A stretch of DNA of 64,000 bases, from NCBI GenBank assembly GCA_964519345.1, contig CAZFKX010000003.1, positions 1 through 64,000 on the forward strand, read 5' to 3'. A program made the position numbers and the translations under genes. The DNA comes from Persephonella sp964519345. GTDB lineage: Bacteria; Aquificota; Aquificia; Aquificales; Hydrogenothermaceae. Below, one piece after another: positions 7,695 to 16,461 of this stretch (its first letter is position 1; every line of letters begins with the position of its first letter). The notes beneath the pieces are model-generated. The model did not search any database and had not been told where the DNA came from. It saw nothing but the letters and a program-made list of their open reading frames with translations.

Positions 7695-8366
7695 TTAGTC
7701 AATTATTTTACCATCTTCAATTCTTATAATTCTATTCGCGATATCTGCAACCTTAGGATCATGTGTTACAACAATAATTGTTTTTCCTTCTCTATTGAGA
7801 TTCTTGAATATCTCCATTATTTCTGATGCTGTTTTACTATCGAGAGCACCGGTAGGCTCATCTGCAAGTATAAGATCAGGGTCATTTATTAGAGCTCTTG
7901 CAATAGCTACTCTTTGCTGCTGTCCACCTGAAAGCTGATTTGGTTTGAAAGATAATTTTTCTTCAAGACCTACTTTTTTAAGGAGTTTTTTAGCTTTGGT
8001 TTTTGGATCTTTTATATTTTTTTTTGAATATATAGTCGGGACAAGGACATTTTCTAAAACAGTGAGGTAATTTATAAGGTAAAACTGCTGAAAAACAAAG
8101 CCTATATACTTATTCCTGATTTCTGAAAGCCTGTCATCATCAAGATCTGAAATATCCATACCCTCAAGGTAATACTTTCCTGATGTTGGAACATCAAGGC
8201 ATCCTAAAATATTCATAAGAGTTGTTTTTCCAGAGCCGGAAACACCCATTATAGAGACAAATTCTCCTTTTTTAACTATCAGGTCTATACCCTTTAGAAC
8301 CTTTGTTCTTATTCCAAAGCTTTCATACTCTTTTTCTATTTTTTCAAGTTTTATAAGAATGCTCAT
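7695..8366 (-). CDS. ABC transporter ATP-binding protein, MacB/LolD family
   Basis: A 223-residue ATPase with Walker A (GVSGSGKTT), Q-loop (FVFQQFYL), signature LSGGQQQR, Walker B (LILADEPTGALD) and H-switch (THD). The spacing and the 'YYLEGMDIS' segment are typical of the LolD/MacB ATPases that drive mechanotransmission across the periplasm. Upstream is a MacA-type adaptor (4-nt overlap) and a TolC-type channel. The FtsX-like permease expected as partner is not encoded next to it: the following gene, 14 nt away, is the PpiD-like chaperone. The permease must be elsewhere or the ATPase pairs differently. Confidence 0.93.
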   Translation of the reverse strand: MSILIKLEKIEKEYESFGIRTKVLKGIDLIVKKGEFVSIMGVSGSGKTTLMNILGCLDVPTSGKYYLEGMDISDLDDDRLSEIRNKYIGFVFQQFYLINYLTVLENVLVPTIYSKKNIKDPKTKAKKLLKKVGLEEKLSFKPNQLSGGQQQRVAIARALINDPDLILADEPTGALDSKTASEIMEIFKNLNREGKTIIVVTHDPKVADIANRIIRIEDGKIID

Positions 8367-9601
8367 CTTTTTTCTGGTAGTTTTTTTGTTTTTAATGGGA
8401 TTAAAACTTCTGTAGCTACTATATCTCCTTCCTTTAGCCCTTCTATAACTTCAGTGTATCTTTCCGATATCCAGCCTGTTTTTACAAATGTTTTTACCGG
8501 TTTTCCATCAATTATTCTGAAGACATACTGTTTCCCCTTTTCAAACTTTAAAGCTCTGTTGGGAACGAGAAGGGCGTTTTCTTTAACACCTGTGATTATT
8601 CTTGCGTAAACTGTCATTTCAGGTTTAAGATACTTTGCATACTCTTTTTTAACGTTTACTATGGTCATGTAGTAAACTATATTTTCCCTGACTACAGGTT
8701 CTGGATATATCTTTGATATGACACCTTCAAAAATTTTGTCAGGGTATGCATCTGCATAATAAAAAACTTTCTGTCCTTCTTTAACCTTCCCTATATCTGT
8801 CTCATCTGTATAAATTCTTACTTCAAGTTTTGAAGGATCAAGGATTGTTATAAGATTGGCAACTTGAAGACCCGCAACAACAGTTTCCCCTTCTCTTGCT
8901 GCTATTTTGGACACAATTCCATCTATAGGTGAATATATCTGTGTATAAGTTAGTCTTATTTTATTTTTTTCAAGTTGTTTTTCAACGTATTTTACATCTT
9001 TTTCAGCTTTCTCCAATCTGGTTATAAACTCTTTTTTTATCCTTTTAAGTGTGGCTCTTGCAAGCTCAAGTTCTGCCTTTGCCCTATCTAACTCTCTTTT
9101 AGCTATCTCAAAGTTTTCTTCTGTTGTAAACTCTTTCTTTAAAAGTTCTTCCTCTCTTTTATATTTCCAGAGAGCATATCTGTACTTTGCTTCTGCTGAG
9201 TTAACTTTTTTTTCTGCTTCTTCAATCTTCAAAGGATACGTTTCTTTTATCTCTTTAAGGTTTGCTTTTGATCTTTCAAGATCAGCTTTTGATCTTTCAA
9301 TATCTTTTAGTATTTCTCTTTGATCTATTATGGCTATAAGTTCTCCTTTTTTAACATGATCGCCAATATCAACATTCATCTTCTGAATACGGCCTGTTGC
9401 TCTTGCACCTACCTTAACGTAGGCATTAACCTGTGTTTTTACTATAGCTGTTGCTTCAATAATATCCTCTATCTTTCCCCTGATTACTTTTTCAGTTTTT
9501 ATTACCCTTATTTTTTCCTCTTTTTTTCCAAACTTCATATAACCAAAAAATGCTAAAGTTACAGAAAAAATTATTAAAGCTGCAAATATAAGTTTTTTCA
9601 T
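8363..9601 (-). CDS. Periplasmic adaptor (membrane fusion) protein, MacA type
   Basis: A 412-residue HlyD/MacA-type adaptor linking an inner-membrane transporter to TolC. An N-terminal membrane anchor (FAALIIFSVTLAFFGYMKF) is followed by a split lipoyl domain (VNAYVKVGARATGRIQKMNVDIGDHVKKGELIAIID ... IYSPIDGIVSKIAAREGETV, positions about 55-90 and 220-245). Between the halves is a long alpha-helical hairpin rich in Lys/Glu, then beta-barrel and membrane-proximal domains. ATG 9601 overlaps the tolC-like stop (ATGA) and is preferred to a GTG 12 nt upstream. Substrate unknown. Confidence 0.88.
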   Translation of the reverse strand: MKKLIFAALIIFSVTLAFFGYMKFGKKEEKIRVIKTEKVIRGKIEDIIEATAIVKTQVNAYVKVGARATGRIQKMNVDIGDHVKKGELIAIIDQREILKDIERSKADLERSKANLKEIKETYPLKIEEAEKKVNSAEAKYRYALWKYKREEELLKKEFTTEENFEIAKRELDRAKAELELARATLKRIKKEFITRLEKAEKDVKYVEKQLEKNKIRLTYTQIYSPIDGIVSKIAAREGETVVAGLQVANLITILDPSKLEVRIYTDETDIGKVKEGQKVFYYADAYPDKIFEGVISKIYPEPVVRENIVYYMTIVNVKKEYAKYLKPEMTVYARIITGVKENALLVPNRALKFEKGKQYVFRIIDGKPVKTFVKTGWISERYTEVIEGLKEGDIVATEVLIPLKTKKLPEKR

Positions 9602-10866
9602 CTGTTGCCCCACACAGTGTTTATATCTTCCACCCCTAACTCCCTCTCAATAGATATCTTTGTTAAGGCAACCTCAAGTATTGACTGTACATATGTTTCG
9701 TGAGCAGATGCTAATGAACTTTCAGCTGTTAAAAGTGCGATTATATCGCTTGTTCCGGCTCTGTACTCTCCAAGAACCTGTTTGTAGTTTATTTCAGCTT
9801 GTTCAAGAATAGTTCTTGCAAGTTCAAGCTTAGTGTACGCTGTCTTTAGATCCTCATTTTTTTTAAAAAGATTGAGTTCTATATTTCTTTTTACCTCTTT
9901 AAGCGCGTATCTGTTGTACCTTTCTTTTTCTTTTGAAGATAAGTAGTTGTAATATCTTTTTAGTCCTGAGAATATAGTCCAGTTTAGGGTGATACCATAG
10001 TAGCTGTATCTATCTTTACCATATAGACCTGAGTAGCTGTTGTTTAGGGAATAAAATATATCTAAGGATGGAGTATATTGGAAAAGATATATTTTACTTG
10101 ATTCTTCCACGGCTTTAATATTTTCCACAAAACCTTTTATCTTTGGTCTTGTCCTGAACGCTATATTTTTTAGTTTCTCAAAGTCTGGAAATCTGTTTTG
10201 GGTGTATTTTTCCAGTATAGACGTATCTATTTCGGTATTATTGTTCAGGGGAAAACCTATCAGACTGTTTAGCTCTGCTATAGATTTTCTGTATTCATTT
10301 TCTGCCTGAACGAGATTGTATTTTGCATTCTCAAATCTTACCTTTGCCTGTAAAACATCTGATTTTTTAACAAGCCCAAGCTTTTTTTTATCTATTGCAA
10401 GCTCATAGTCTGCTTTAGCTGCCTTAAACTGTATGTTTCTAAACTTTAATCTCTCTTTTGCTGCAGCAGATTTTAAGTACGCATACTTTACCTGAAATAC
10501 AATATCAAGTACAACCTCGTTTAATGTATATTTTAAAGCTCTGTAGCTGTGGAGTGCTGATCTGTAATTAAAGTATCTGTAACCACTGTTGTATATACTC
10601 CATCTTAATGATAAAGACTGATTCCTGCTTGAATAGTTATAAGGATTTTTATCGTTGTATTTTGTATAACTGAATTCATAACTCAATGAAGGAAAAAACT
10701 CCGAAATGGATGATCTATAGGTATAAAAGTAAGATCTGAAATCAGATAAACTCTGGTAGTAAAGAGGAAGATATTCTTTAGCTCTTTTTACAGCATCATC
10801 AATAGTTATGCCGTATGAAAGATTTATAAAAAGCAAGATAAAAATCGCATATCTTTTCATTTTCAA
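9598..10866 (-). CDS. TolC-family outer membrane channel
   Basis: A 422-residue outer membrane efflux protein with a signal peptide (IFILLFINLSYG) and two OEP repeats of long helices (for example KAAKADYELAIDKKKLGLVKKSD and the matching LEQAEINYKQVLGEYRAGTSDI). Tyr-rich beta strands such as YSFSLRW-type segments mark the barrel. It trimerises to form the exit duct for the MacA/ATPase pair encoded downstream. The called start is TTG, 9 nt after GGGAG and overlapping the stop of the upstream gene; an ATG 6 nt later is possible. Confidence 0.9.
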   Translation of the reverse strand: MKMKRYAIFILLFINLSYGITIDDAVKRAKEYLPLYYQSLSDFRSYFYTYRSSISEFFPSLSYEFSYTKYNDKNPYNYSSRNQSLSLRWSIYNSGYRYFNYRSALHSYRALKYTLNEVVLDIVFQVKYAYLKSAAAKERLKFRNIQFKAAKADYELAIDKKKLGLVKKSDVLQAKVRFENAKYNLVQAENEYRKSIAELNSLIGFPLNNNTEIDTSILEKYTQNRFPDFEKLKNIAFRTRPKIKGFVENIKAVEESSKIYLFQYTPSLDIFYSLNNSYSGLYGKDRYSYYGITLNWTIFSGLKRYYNYLSSKEKERYNRYALKEVKRNIELNLFKKNEDLKTAYTKLELARTILEQAEINYKQVLGEYRAGTSDIIALLTAESSLASAHETYVQSILEVALTKISIERELGVEDINTVWGNR

Positions 10867-11354
10867 AATACTTTACTCCCTGATAATTCAAGGACTTTCT
10901 TCCATTGAGTTTCTGTTAGCGCGTTCTGTATAGATCTTACCTCTTTAATATTGTAGATTGTAAGCTCTGCTTTCAGCTTTGCTATATCAACAATTAGCTG
11001 TTTAATTTTTTTTGCTTCGCCACCCTCAAGAACGAGCCGTTTAAGTTCATCTTCTTTTTCCTTGATCTCATTTGCTTTCTCTACCATAACGTCATAATAT
11101 TCTTTATAAAACTTCTTTATCTCTTCCATCTGTTCTATAGTTATACCTATCTCTTCAGCTTTCTCCCTTATTATTGGAAGGAAGTTAAACCTTTCCACAA
11201 GAAAGTACCTATTCATATAGCTGTCATCTTCTGAAGGCAGTTGGTACTGGGAGCTTGTTTCTGCTTCTTCCTGGTTTTCTGCAACTTCCTGATTTTCTGC
11301 AAAGGATATTCCTACAAATAAGAGCAAAGATGATATTATGATTAACTTTTTCAC
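10863..11354 (-). CDS. Spy/CpxP-like periplasmic protein
   Basis: A 163-residue secreted protein with a clear signal peptide (LIIISSLLLFVGISFA). A Gln/Glu repeat AENQEVAENQEEAE follows cleavage. The rest is helical: ITIEQMEEIKKFYKEYY, a heptad-rich Lys/Glu helix, and LTETQWKKVLEL, an LTxxQ motif like those of the Spy/CpxP/ZraP family. Such proteins act as periplasmic chaperones or stress/metal sensors. It opens the tolC-macA-ATPase operon with 4-nt overlap. The start is GTG, supported by AAGGAGG 5 nt upstream. Confidence 0.7.
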   Translation of the reverse strand: MKKLIIISSLLLFVGISFAENQEVAENQEEAETSSQYQLPSEDDSYMNRYFLVERFNFLPIIREKAEEIGITIEQMEEIKKFYKEYYDVMVEKANEIKEKEDELKRLVLEGGEAKKIKQLIVDIAKLKAELTIYNIKEVRSIQNALTETQWKKVLELSGSKVF

Positions 11355-11387
11355 CTTTCCCTCCTTGTTTTTTATTTAAACAAAAAT

Positions 11388-11396
11388 AGTATATCA
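11388..11396 (-). promoter_or_regulatory. Extended -10 promoter of the export operon
   Basis: The minus strand reads TGATATACT, an extended -10 (TGn plus TATACT), about 34 nt before the GTG start of the Spy-like gene. No good -35 box is visible, which is compatible with an extended -10 promoter. Predicted only from sequence. Confidence 0.4.
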
Positions 11397-11431
11397 GATA
11401 AGCTCAATTTTATTAGTTGTAGGATTTGGCT

Positions 11432-11437
11432 TATAAT
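11432..11437 (+). promoter_or_regulatory. -10 box (TATAAT) of ileS
   Basis: A perfect TATAAT lies 47 nt before the ileS start on the plus strand; the -35 region (TTTATT at 17 nt) is weak. It faces away from the export operon promoter in the same 129-nt intergenic region. Confidence 0.45.
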
Positions 11438-11483
11438 ATTTGTTCTGTAGATTTTTTAGTAAACCTTAGGAGGTTTAAATACG

Positions 11484-14327
11484 TTGGAGTGGAAAGATAC
11501 ACTGAATCTTCCAAAAACAGCTTTTCCTATGAAGGGGAATTTACCTAAGAAAGAGCCTGAGATAATAAAAAAATGGGAAGAGATAGATCTTTATAAAAAA
11601 TTGAGAGAAGAGAGAAAAGGAAAGGATAAGTATATACTTCATGATGGACCGCCTTATGCAAATGGTAATATTCATCTGGGACATGCTCTTAATAAAATAC
11701 TAAAGGATATCCTTGTTAAGTATGAGAGTATGAAAGGTAAAGATGCTCCCTTTGTTCCTGGATGGGACTGTCACGGACTTCCTATTGAACAGCAGGTTGA
11801 AAAACTTTTGAAAAAAAAGAAAAAAAGAAAAGAGGATCTTTCCAAATCGGAATTTAGAAAGCTGTGTAGAGAGTACGCTCTTAAGTATGTGAATATTCAG
11901 AGAGAAGAGTTTAAAAGATTAGGTATTATCGGCAACTGGAAAAAACCCTACCTTACAATGAGACCATCATACCAGGCACAGGAGATAAGAGAACTGGGTA
12001 GGATATTTAGGAAAGGAATAGCATATAGAGGGAAAAAACCTGTATATTGGTGTATATATGATAGAACAGCTGAAGCTGAAGCAGAAGTTGAGTATAAAGA
12101 AAAAAAAGATCCATCTATTTACGTAGCTTTTGAACTTGTAGAAAAACCCTTTGGAATAAAAGAAAAAATATATGCTGTTATATGGACAACAACACCATGG
12201 ACTCTTCCTGCTAATCTTGGAATCATGGTAAATCCCGAATTTGATTATGTATTCCTTAAATCTGATGGGAATGTTTATATTGTTGCACAGGAACTGATTG
12301 ATAGTTTCTGTGAAAAAACAGATATTCAGGGAGAGGTAATAAGAAAGGTTAAAGGGAGAGAACTTGAGTTTATTGAATACAGACACCCTTTTATAGATAG
12401 GATTTCAAAAATATACCTATCTGAGTTTGTAGAACTTGGAACAGGAACAGGTCTTGTGCATATGGCACCAGGACACGGTCAGGAGGATTACGTTATAGGA
12501 CTCAGATATGGTGTTGAAGTTTTTGCACCTGTTGATGATCAGGGAAGATTTACTGAAGAAGCACCAGATTTTATACAGGGTATGAGAGTTTTTGAGGCTA
12601 ATGAAAAGATTATTGAGAAACTTAAGGAAAATAACCTTTTACTCCATTATGAAACAGTAAAACATTCATACCCTCACTGTTGGAGGTGTAAAAATCCTGT
12701 TATTTTCAGAGCTACTCCCCAGTGGTTTATATCAATGGATAGTATAACTGAGAAAGGAGAGACCCTTAGGGGAGAAGCTCTTAAAGAAATAGAAAGGGTG
12801 AAATGGATACCCCACTGGGGTGAGAACAGAATAAAATCTATGGTTGAGAACAGACCGGACTGGTGTATATCAAGGCAGAGAAGCTGGGGTGTTCCAATAG
12901 CTGTTTTCTACTGTAAAAAATGCGGGAATATTATAGATGATGAAAGGGTTTTTGAACATGTAGCTTCTCTTGTGGAAAAGGATGAGTATGGAGCTGATAT
13001 ATGGTTTGAAAAAGATGCTGATCAGCTTTTGCCTGAAGGATACAGATGTCCTAAGTGCGATGGAACTGAATTTAAAAAAGAAGAAGACATACTTGATGTC
13101 TGGTTTGATTCTGGTGTATCACATGCCTCTGTCCTAAGGTCGGGTTTTTGGGAAGAACTTAAATGGCCTGCTAATATGTATCTTGAGGGTTCAGATCAGC
13201 ATAGAGGATGGTTTCAATCCTCGCTTCTTGAAGGTGTGGCATCTTATGGAAGATCTCCTTATGACTCAGTTTTAACCCACGGTTTTATTCTTGATGAAAC
13301 AGGTATAAAGATGTCTAAATCTGAGGGTAATGTTATACCACCTGATAAAATTATAAAGATGTATGGGGCTGATATTCTAAGGCTTTGGGTTGTATCAGAG
13401 GATTACACAGAAGATATTAAGATGGGGATGAAGCTGCTTAAAAGTATAGCTGATGATTATAGAAAGATAAGAAATACATTCAGATATTTTCTTGGAAATC
13501 TTTATGATTTTAATCCAGATAAAGATAAAGTCTCCTATGAAAGTCTTCTTGAGATAGATAGATGGATGCTCTCAAAACTTCAAAGATTAATAGACAGGTC
13601 CCATTCAGCTTACAGCAATTACAGATTTCATAAAATATACCATGAGATAAAGAAATTTATTATTGTTGATCTGTCTGCCGTATATCTTGATATTCTTAAA
13701 GACAGGCTTTATGTTTATGCACCAAAAAGCATAGAGAGAAGGTCGGCACAGACTGTTCTTTATGAACTTTTAGATTCTCTTTCAAAACTTCTTGCGCCTA
13801 TTCTTTCTTTTACAACTGAAGAGATATGGGGATATATAAAAGAGATAAACCCATCTGTGAAAGAAAGTATTCATCTTGAAGAAATGCCCCTTGTCAATCA
13901 AGACTATATAAATCCTGAACTTGAAAATGTATATGAAAAACTGATGAAGGTTAGAGATGATATATTAAAAGCTCTTGAAGAAGCTAGAAAGTCTGATATT
14001 ATAAGGCATCCCTATGAAGCTAAGGTTTTACTCTCATTACCTGAGGATTATAGATCTGTAGTTCAGGATAGAATAGAATGGATAAAGTTCTTTTTTACCG
14101 TTAGTCAGGTTGAACTGACTGAAGAGGTTGAAGGTGAGGTTGTTTTAGAAGGAGATAAGGTTGAGGGTGGCAAGGTGGCTGTAAAGAAAGCCTCAGGAGA
14201 AAAATGTCCAAGATGCTGGATATACGATATATCCGTTGGTAGAAATGGTCAGTCTGTATGTGATAGATGTTTGGAACAATTGGACAGAATGAGTATAAAA
14301 ATATCAGATATAGAGGAGGCTAAATGA
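11484..14327 (+). CDS. ileS: Isoleucyl-tRNA synthetase
   Basis: Charges tRNA-Ile. A class I synthetase of 947 residues with the HIGH signature as HLGH in PPYANGNIHLGH (about residue 57), the editing CP1 domain (TTPWTLPANLG, GTGLVHMAPGHGQEDY), the motif WFDSGVSH, KMSKS (IKMSKSEGN) and a C-terminal zinc finger with two CxxC pairs (CPRCW ... CDRC). This zinc-bearing form is the bacterial type. The start codon is TTG, fixed by AGGAGG at 11468-11473, 10 nt upstream. It overlaps the HU gene downstream by 4 nt. Confidence 0.98.
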   Translation: MEWKDTLNLPKTAFPMKGNLPKKEPEIIKKWEEIDLYKKLREERKGKDKYILHDGPPYANGNIHLGHALNKILKDILVKYESMKGKDAPFVPGWDCHGLPIEQQVEKLLKKKKKRKEDLSKSEFRKLCREYALKYVNIQREEFKRLGIIGNWKKPYLTMRPSYQAQEIRELGRIFRKGIAYRGKKPVYWCIYDRTAEAEAEVEYKEKKDPSIYVAFELVEKPFGIKEKIYAVIWTTTPWTLPANLGIMVNPEFDYVFLKSDGNVYIVAQELIDSFCEKTDIQGEVIRKVKGRELEFIEYRHPFIDRISKIYLSEFVELGTGTGLVHMAPGHGQEDYVIGLRYGVEVFAPVDDQGRFTEEAPDFIQGMRVFEANEKIIEKLKENNLLLHYETVKHSYPHCWRCKNPVIFRATPQWFISMDSITEKGETLRGEALKEIERVKWIPHWGENRIKSMVENRPDWCISRQRSWGVPIAVFYCKKCGNIIDDERVFEHVASLVEKDEYGADIWFEKDADQLLPEGYRCPKCDGTEFKKEEDILDVWFDSGVSHASVLRSGFWEELKWPANMYLEGSDQHRGWFQSSLLEGVASYGRSPYDSVLTHGFILDETGIKMSKSEGNVIPPDKIIKMYGADILRLWVVSEDYTEDIKMGMKLLKSIADDYRKIRNTFRYFLGNLYDFNPDKDKVSYESLLEIDRWMLSKLQRLIDRSHSAYSNYRFHKIYHEIKKFIIVDLSAVYLDILKDRLYVYAPKSIERRSAQTVLYELLDSLSKLLAPILSFTTEEIWGYIKEINPSVKESIHLEEMPLVNQDYINPELENVYEKLMKVRDDILKALEEARKSDIIRHPYEAKVLLSLPEDYRSVVQDRIEWIKFFFTVSQVELTEEVEGEVVLEGDKVEGGKVAVKKASGEKCPRCWIYDISVGRNGQSVCDRCLEQLDRMSIKISDIEEAK

Positions 14328-14611
14328 AAAAGTCAGATCTTTTGAACTATCTTGTTGATAAGTTTCCCTATCTGAAAAAAAAGGATTTACAGACGATACT
14401 TAATGGGACTTTTGAAGCTATAGCAGTTGCGTTATCAAAAGGTGATAAGGTTGAGATCAGAGGTCTTGGTTCGTTTAAGGTAAAAGTTAAGAAAAGCAGA
14501 AAGGCAAGAAACCCAAAAACAGGTGTTGTTGTTAACGTTCCAGAAAAGAGAGTCGTTTACTTTAAGATGGGAAAAGTCTTGAAAAGAAAGCTGTTTTCAA
14601 GACCTGTTTAG
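14324..14611 (+). CDS. HU/IHF-family DNA-binding protein
   Basis: A 95-residue histone-like protein that bends DNA as a dimer. It has the two N-terminal helices (LLNYLVDKFPYLKKKDLQTI, VEIRGLGSFKVKVKKSRKAR) and the beta-arm motif RNPKTGVVVNVPEKRVVYFK, with the intercalating Pro in NPKTG. HU and IHF subunits cannot be told apart reliably here. It is translationally coupled to ileS (ATGA overlap) and ends in a terminator-like hairpin shared with the end of the convergent gmhB. Confidence 0.92.
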   Translation: MKKSDLLNYLVDKFPYLKKKDLQTILNGTFEAIAVALSKGDKVEIRGLGSFKVKVKKSRKARNPKTGVVVNVPEKRVVYFKMGKVLKRKLFSRPV

Positions 14612-15174
14612 AGGGCTGATGCCCTCTTTAGTATAAAATTTTCAACAACGTCAAGTATATTTTCACCTACAAAATCAGCCTGTGTATTATCTACATATTT
14701 TATTCCCTGACCTGTCTTAACAAGAGCTGCTTTTATTCCTTCTTTATGGGCAGCTTTAATATCATTTTCCTTATCTCCTATAAGAAATGATCTTGAGGGA
14801 TCTATATTAAAGTCCTTTATTCCCTGTCTTATCATTCCGCTTTCTGGCTTTCTGCACTCACATACCATCTTAAGTTCCGGTATAACGCCATCAGGATGAT
14901 GGGGGCAGTAGTAAACTCTACTTATGTATATACCGTTTTTCTTAAAGATATCAAGCATATATTCCGTAAGTTTCAAAAAATCCTCTTCTGTGTAGTATCC
15001 TACAGCTATACCAGACTGGTTTGTAACAACTAAGAGCTTAAAACCTGCATTCTGAAGTTTTTTTAAAGCAGGGAAAACCTCAGGATATATTTTGAAATCC
15101 GTAATCCTATGAACAAAACCGTAATCCTCGTTTATAACTCCATCTCTGTCTAAGAATACAGCGCGATTTTTCAT
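14608..15174 (-). CDS. gmhB: D-glycero-D-manno-heptose-1,7-bisphosphate 7-phosphatase
   Basis: HAD-family phosphatase of the ADP-heptose pathway for lipopolysaccharide inner core, acting in the cytoplasm. The nucleophile motif DRDGVIN (FLDRDGVIN) is at residues 9-15, motif II is VTNQSG, motif III includes the Lys of CRKPESG and motif IV is IGDKENDIKAA. The zinc-binding loop CPHHPDG ... CECRKP is diagnostic for GmhB. Full length at 188 residues. Its stop codon overlaps the stop of the convergent HU gene. It directly abuts the upstream gene (TAA followed by ATG), so both are likely one transcript. Confidence 0.93.
   Translation of the reverse strand: MKNRAVFLDRDGVINEDYGFVHRITDFKIYPEVFPALKKLQNAGFKLLVVTNQSGIAVGYYTEEDFLKLTEYMLDIFKKNGIYISRVYYCPHHPDGVIPELKMVCECRKPESGMIRQGIKDFNIDPSRSFLIGDKENDIKAAHKEGIKAALVKTGQGIKYVDNTQADFVGENILDVVENFILKRASAL
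14610..14629 (+). terminator. Short terminator hairpin after the HU gene
   Basis: AGAGGGC (14610-14616), loop TGAT, then GCCCTCT (14621-14627) and TTT. The 7-bp GC-rich stem begins at the HU stop codon and lies inside the 3' end of the convergent gmhB, whose own stop overlaps the HU stop. Confidence 0.6.
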
Positions 15175-15660
15175 TTAAAACCCCATTAGGAATGCAATAT
15201 CTTCAGCTTTTTTTCCTTCAAGTAGGTGGTAAAGAGCCTGAAGACCTTTGTCATCTATTGATATGTACAAAGCTTTGTTAGATGTTTGAAACGGCACAAC
15301 AAGTATAGGAACTCTCCATGTCTGTATAAATCTTTTCCATTCAGGCTTAAAATCTGCCATAAGAAGCTGTGCTTCTCTTATTTTACCTAATGTATAATTT
15401 ACAATCGCGAACATATATCTTGCCTCAGGTATATTTGAGGCAGCTTTTGCAAGCTCTCTTCTTGATCCTATAATATCCCCGTCTATATATTTATTAAATC
15501 CTTCAATAAAAGCTTTTTCTTCTTCTGGAAGTTCAAGGAAAAACTCAAATGGTATTTCCATATATGTTTCTATATTGTCAAAATCAAAAATAGGAGCCAC
15601 CTGTGTTTTAAATTTATCAGGATGTCCCTTGTATATAAGTATTGAAGGTTCTTTTTTCAT
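15175..15660 (-). CDS. Protein of unknown function (161 aa)
   Basis: Not recognised. It is a soluble acidic protein without signal peptide or membrane segment. The middle (AFIEGFNKYIDGDIIGSRRE then LAKAASNIPEARYMFAIVNY) reads like a pair of TPR-like helices, suggesting a helical repeat adaptor. The C-terminal half contains VPILVVPFQTSN and ends with a helix. A good ribosome site (GAAGAGG) precedes the ATG. It is directly upstream of gmhB, but nothing shows a role in heptose synthesis. Confidence 0.65.
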   Translation of the reverse strand: MKKEPSILIYKGHPDKFKTQVAPIFDFDNIETYMEIPFEFFLELPEEEKAFIEGFNKYIDGDIIGSRRELAKAASNIPEARYMFAIVNYTLGKIREAQLLMADFKPEWKRFIQTWRVPILVVPFQTSNKALYISIDDKGLQALYHLLEGKKAEDIAFLMGF

Positions 15661-15711
15661 AAATACCTCTTCTATTTTTTGAAAAAAATTATAATACAGT
15701 ATTATTTATTA

Positions 15712-15873
15712 TCAGTGATTTATATCATCATTTTTGTCTTTGTTGTAGTACTTTCTATCCCTCTCGTCCACTACTGTATTGTTTTTTGACCAATAAATCA
15801 TTAATCCCACAATTACAGCAACAGCCATGATAAAGATTATCGCTGTTAGCACCAGTTCAGTAGTTTCGTCCAT
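15712..15873 (-). CDS. Small single-pass membrane protein (53 aa)
   Basis: An ORF too short for most gene finders but well supported. ATG (15871-15873) has GGAG 6 nt upstream, and the 53 codons encode an acidic start (MDETTEL), one clean membrane helix (LVLTAIIFIMAVAVIVGLMI), Tyr-Trp at the interface, then a charged tail (DERDRKYYNKDKNDD). N-out/C-in by charge distribution. Such small proteins are often accessory subunits of respiratory oxidases or transporters, but no family can be assigned. It stands alone, divergent from ftrB. Confidence 0.6.
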   Translation of the reverse strand: MDETTELVLTAIIFIMAVAVIVGLMIYWSKNNTVVDERDRKYYNKDKNDDINH

Positions 15874-15975
15874 ATCCTTCTCCAAATACTGATTTTTCTC
15901 ATTTTAAAATAGCAGGTATAATATTACCTTATAAGTATAAAAAAATAAATATATCCTTAAAATATGGAGGAAAGA

Positions 15976-16461
15976 ATGAAAGATCTTAAACCTGAAATTA
16001 TGGAAAAAATGAAAAGATTTGCTGAAAATTTCTCAAAAAAATCAGGAACTGTAGTAAATCCAAATAAAGAAGCAGCAGAGGCTGTTATAAGTGGGCTTGC
16101 ATCACATGTTGAGGAACTTGGAAAACCACTTTGTCCATGTAATTTTTATCCTGATAAACAGGAAGAGATAAAAAGAAGAAGATGGATATGTGCATGCGAT
16201 GAGATGCAGATATTAAAATACTGTCACTGTCTTTTGTTTACAAATGAAGAAGGACTGCCTATAACAGAATATCTTCCTGAGTGGCACGAAGGAAGACAGA
16301 TTTACGGTCTTGTAAAGGATCCGACACCTGATAAGGGAAGAGCACTTGGTAGGGTTGATAAGATAGTAAATCTGCTTAAAGATTATGTTAAAGAACACAA
16401 TCTTGATGTCTCTGAAGAAGAGATCATTGAATGGGCAGAAAAGGTTGCAAGGAAAAAATGA
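15976..16461 (+). CDS. ftrB: Ferredoxin:thioredoxin reductase, catalytic subunit
   Basis: Reduces a thioredoxin-type disulfide with electrons from ferredoxin. The cysteine pattern CPC-x16-CAC-x8-CHC is complete (CPC near 52 of this start), matching the family's [4Fe-4S] ligands and redox disulfide exactly. 161 residues, somewhat longer than plant FTRc because of an N-terminal helix (about 40 residues) and a C-terminal helical tail. ATG 15976 is chosen because GGAGG (15966-15970) lies 5 nt upstream; the in-frame ATG at 15964 has no ribosome site. No variable subunit is encoded nearby, as in many non-plant FTRs. Confidence 0.9.
   Translation: MKDLKPEIMEKMKRFAENFSKKSGTVVNPNKEAAEAVISGLASHVEELGKPLCPCNFYPDKQEEIKRRRWICACDEMQILKYCHCLLFTNEEGLPITEYLPEWHEGRQIYGLVKDPTPDKGRALGRVDKIVNLLKDYVKEHNLDVSEEEIIEWAEKVARKK

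Noticed and set aside
11967..12386. Minus-strand reading frame of 139 codons within ileS
   Set aside because: Antisense to the editing domain of a full-length, highly conserved synthetase; no ribosome site.
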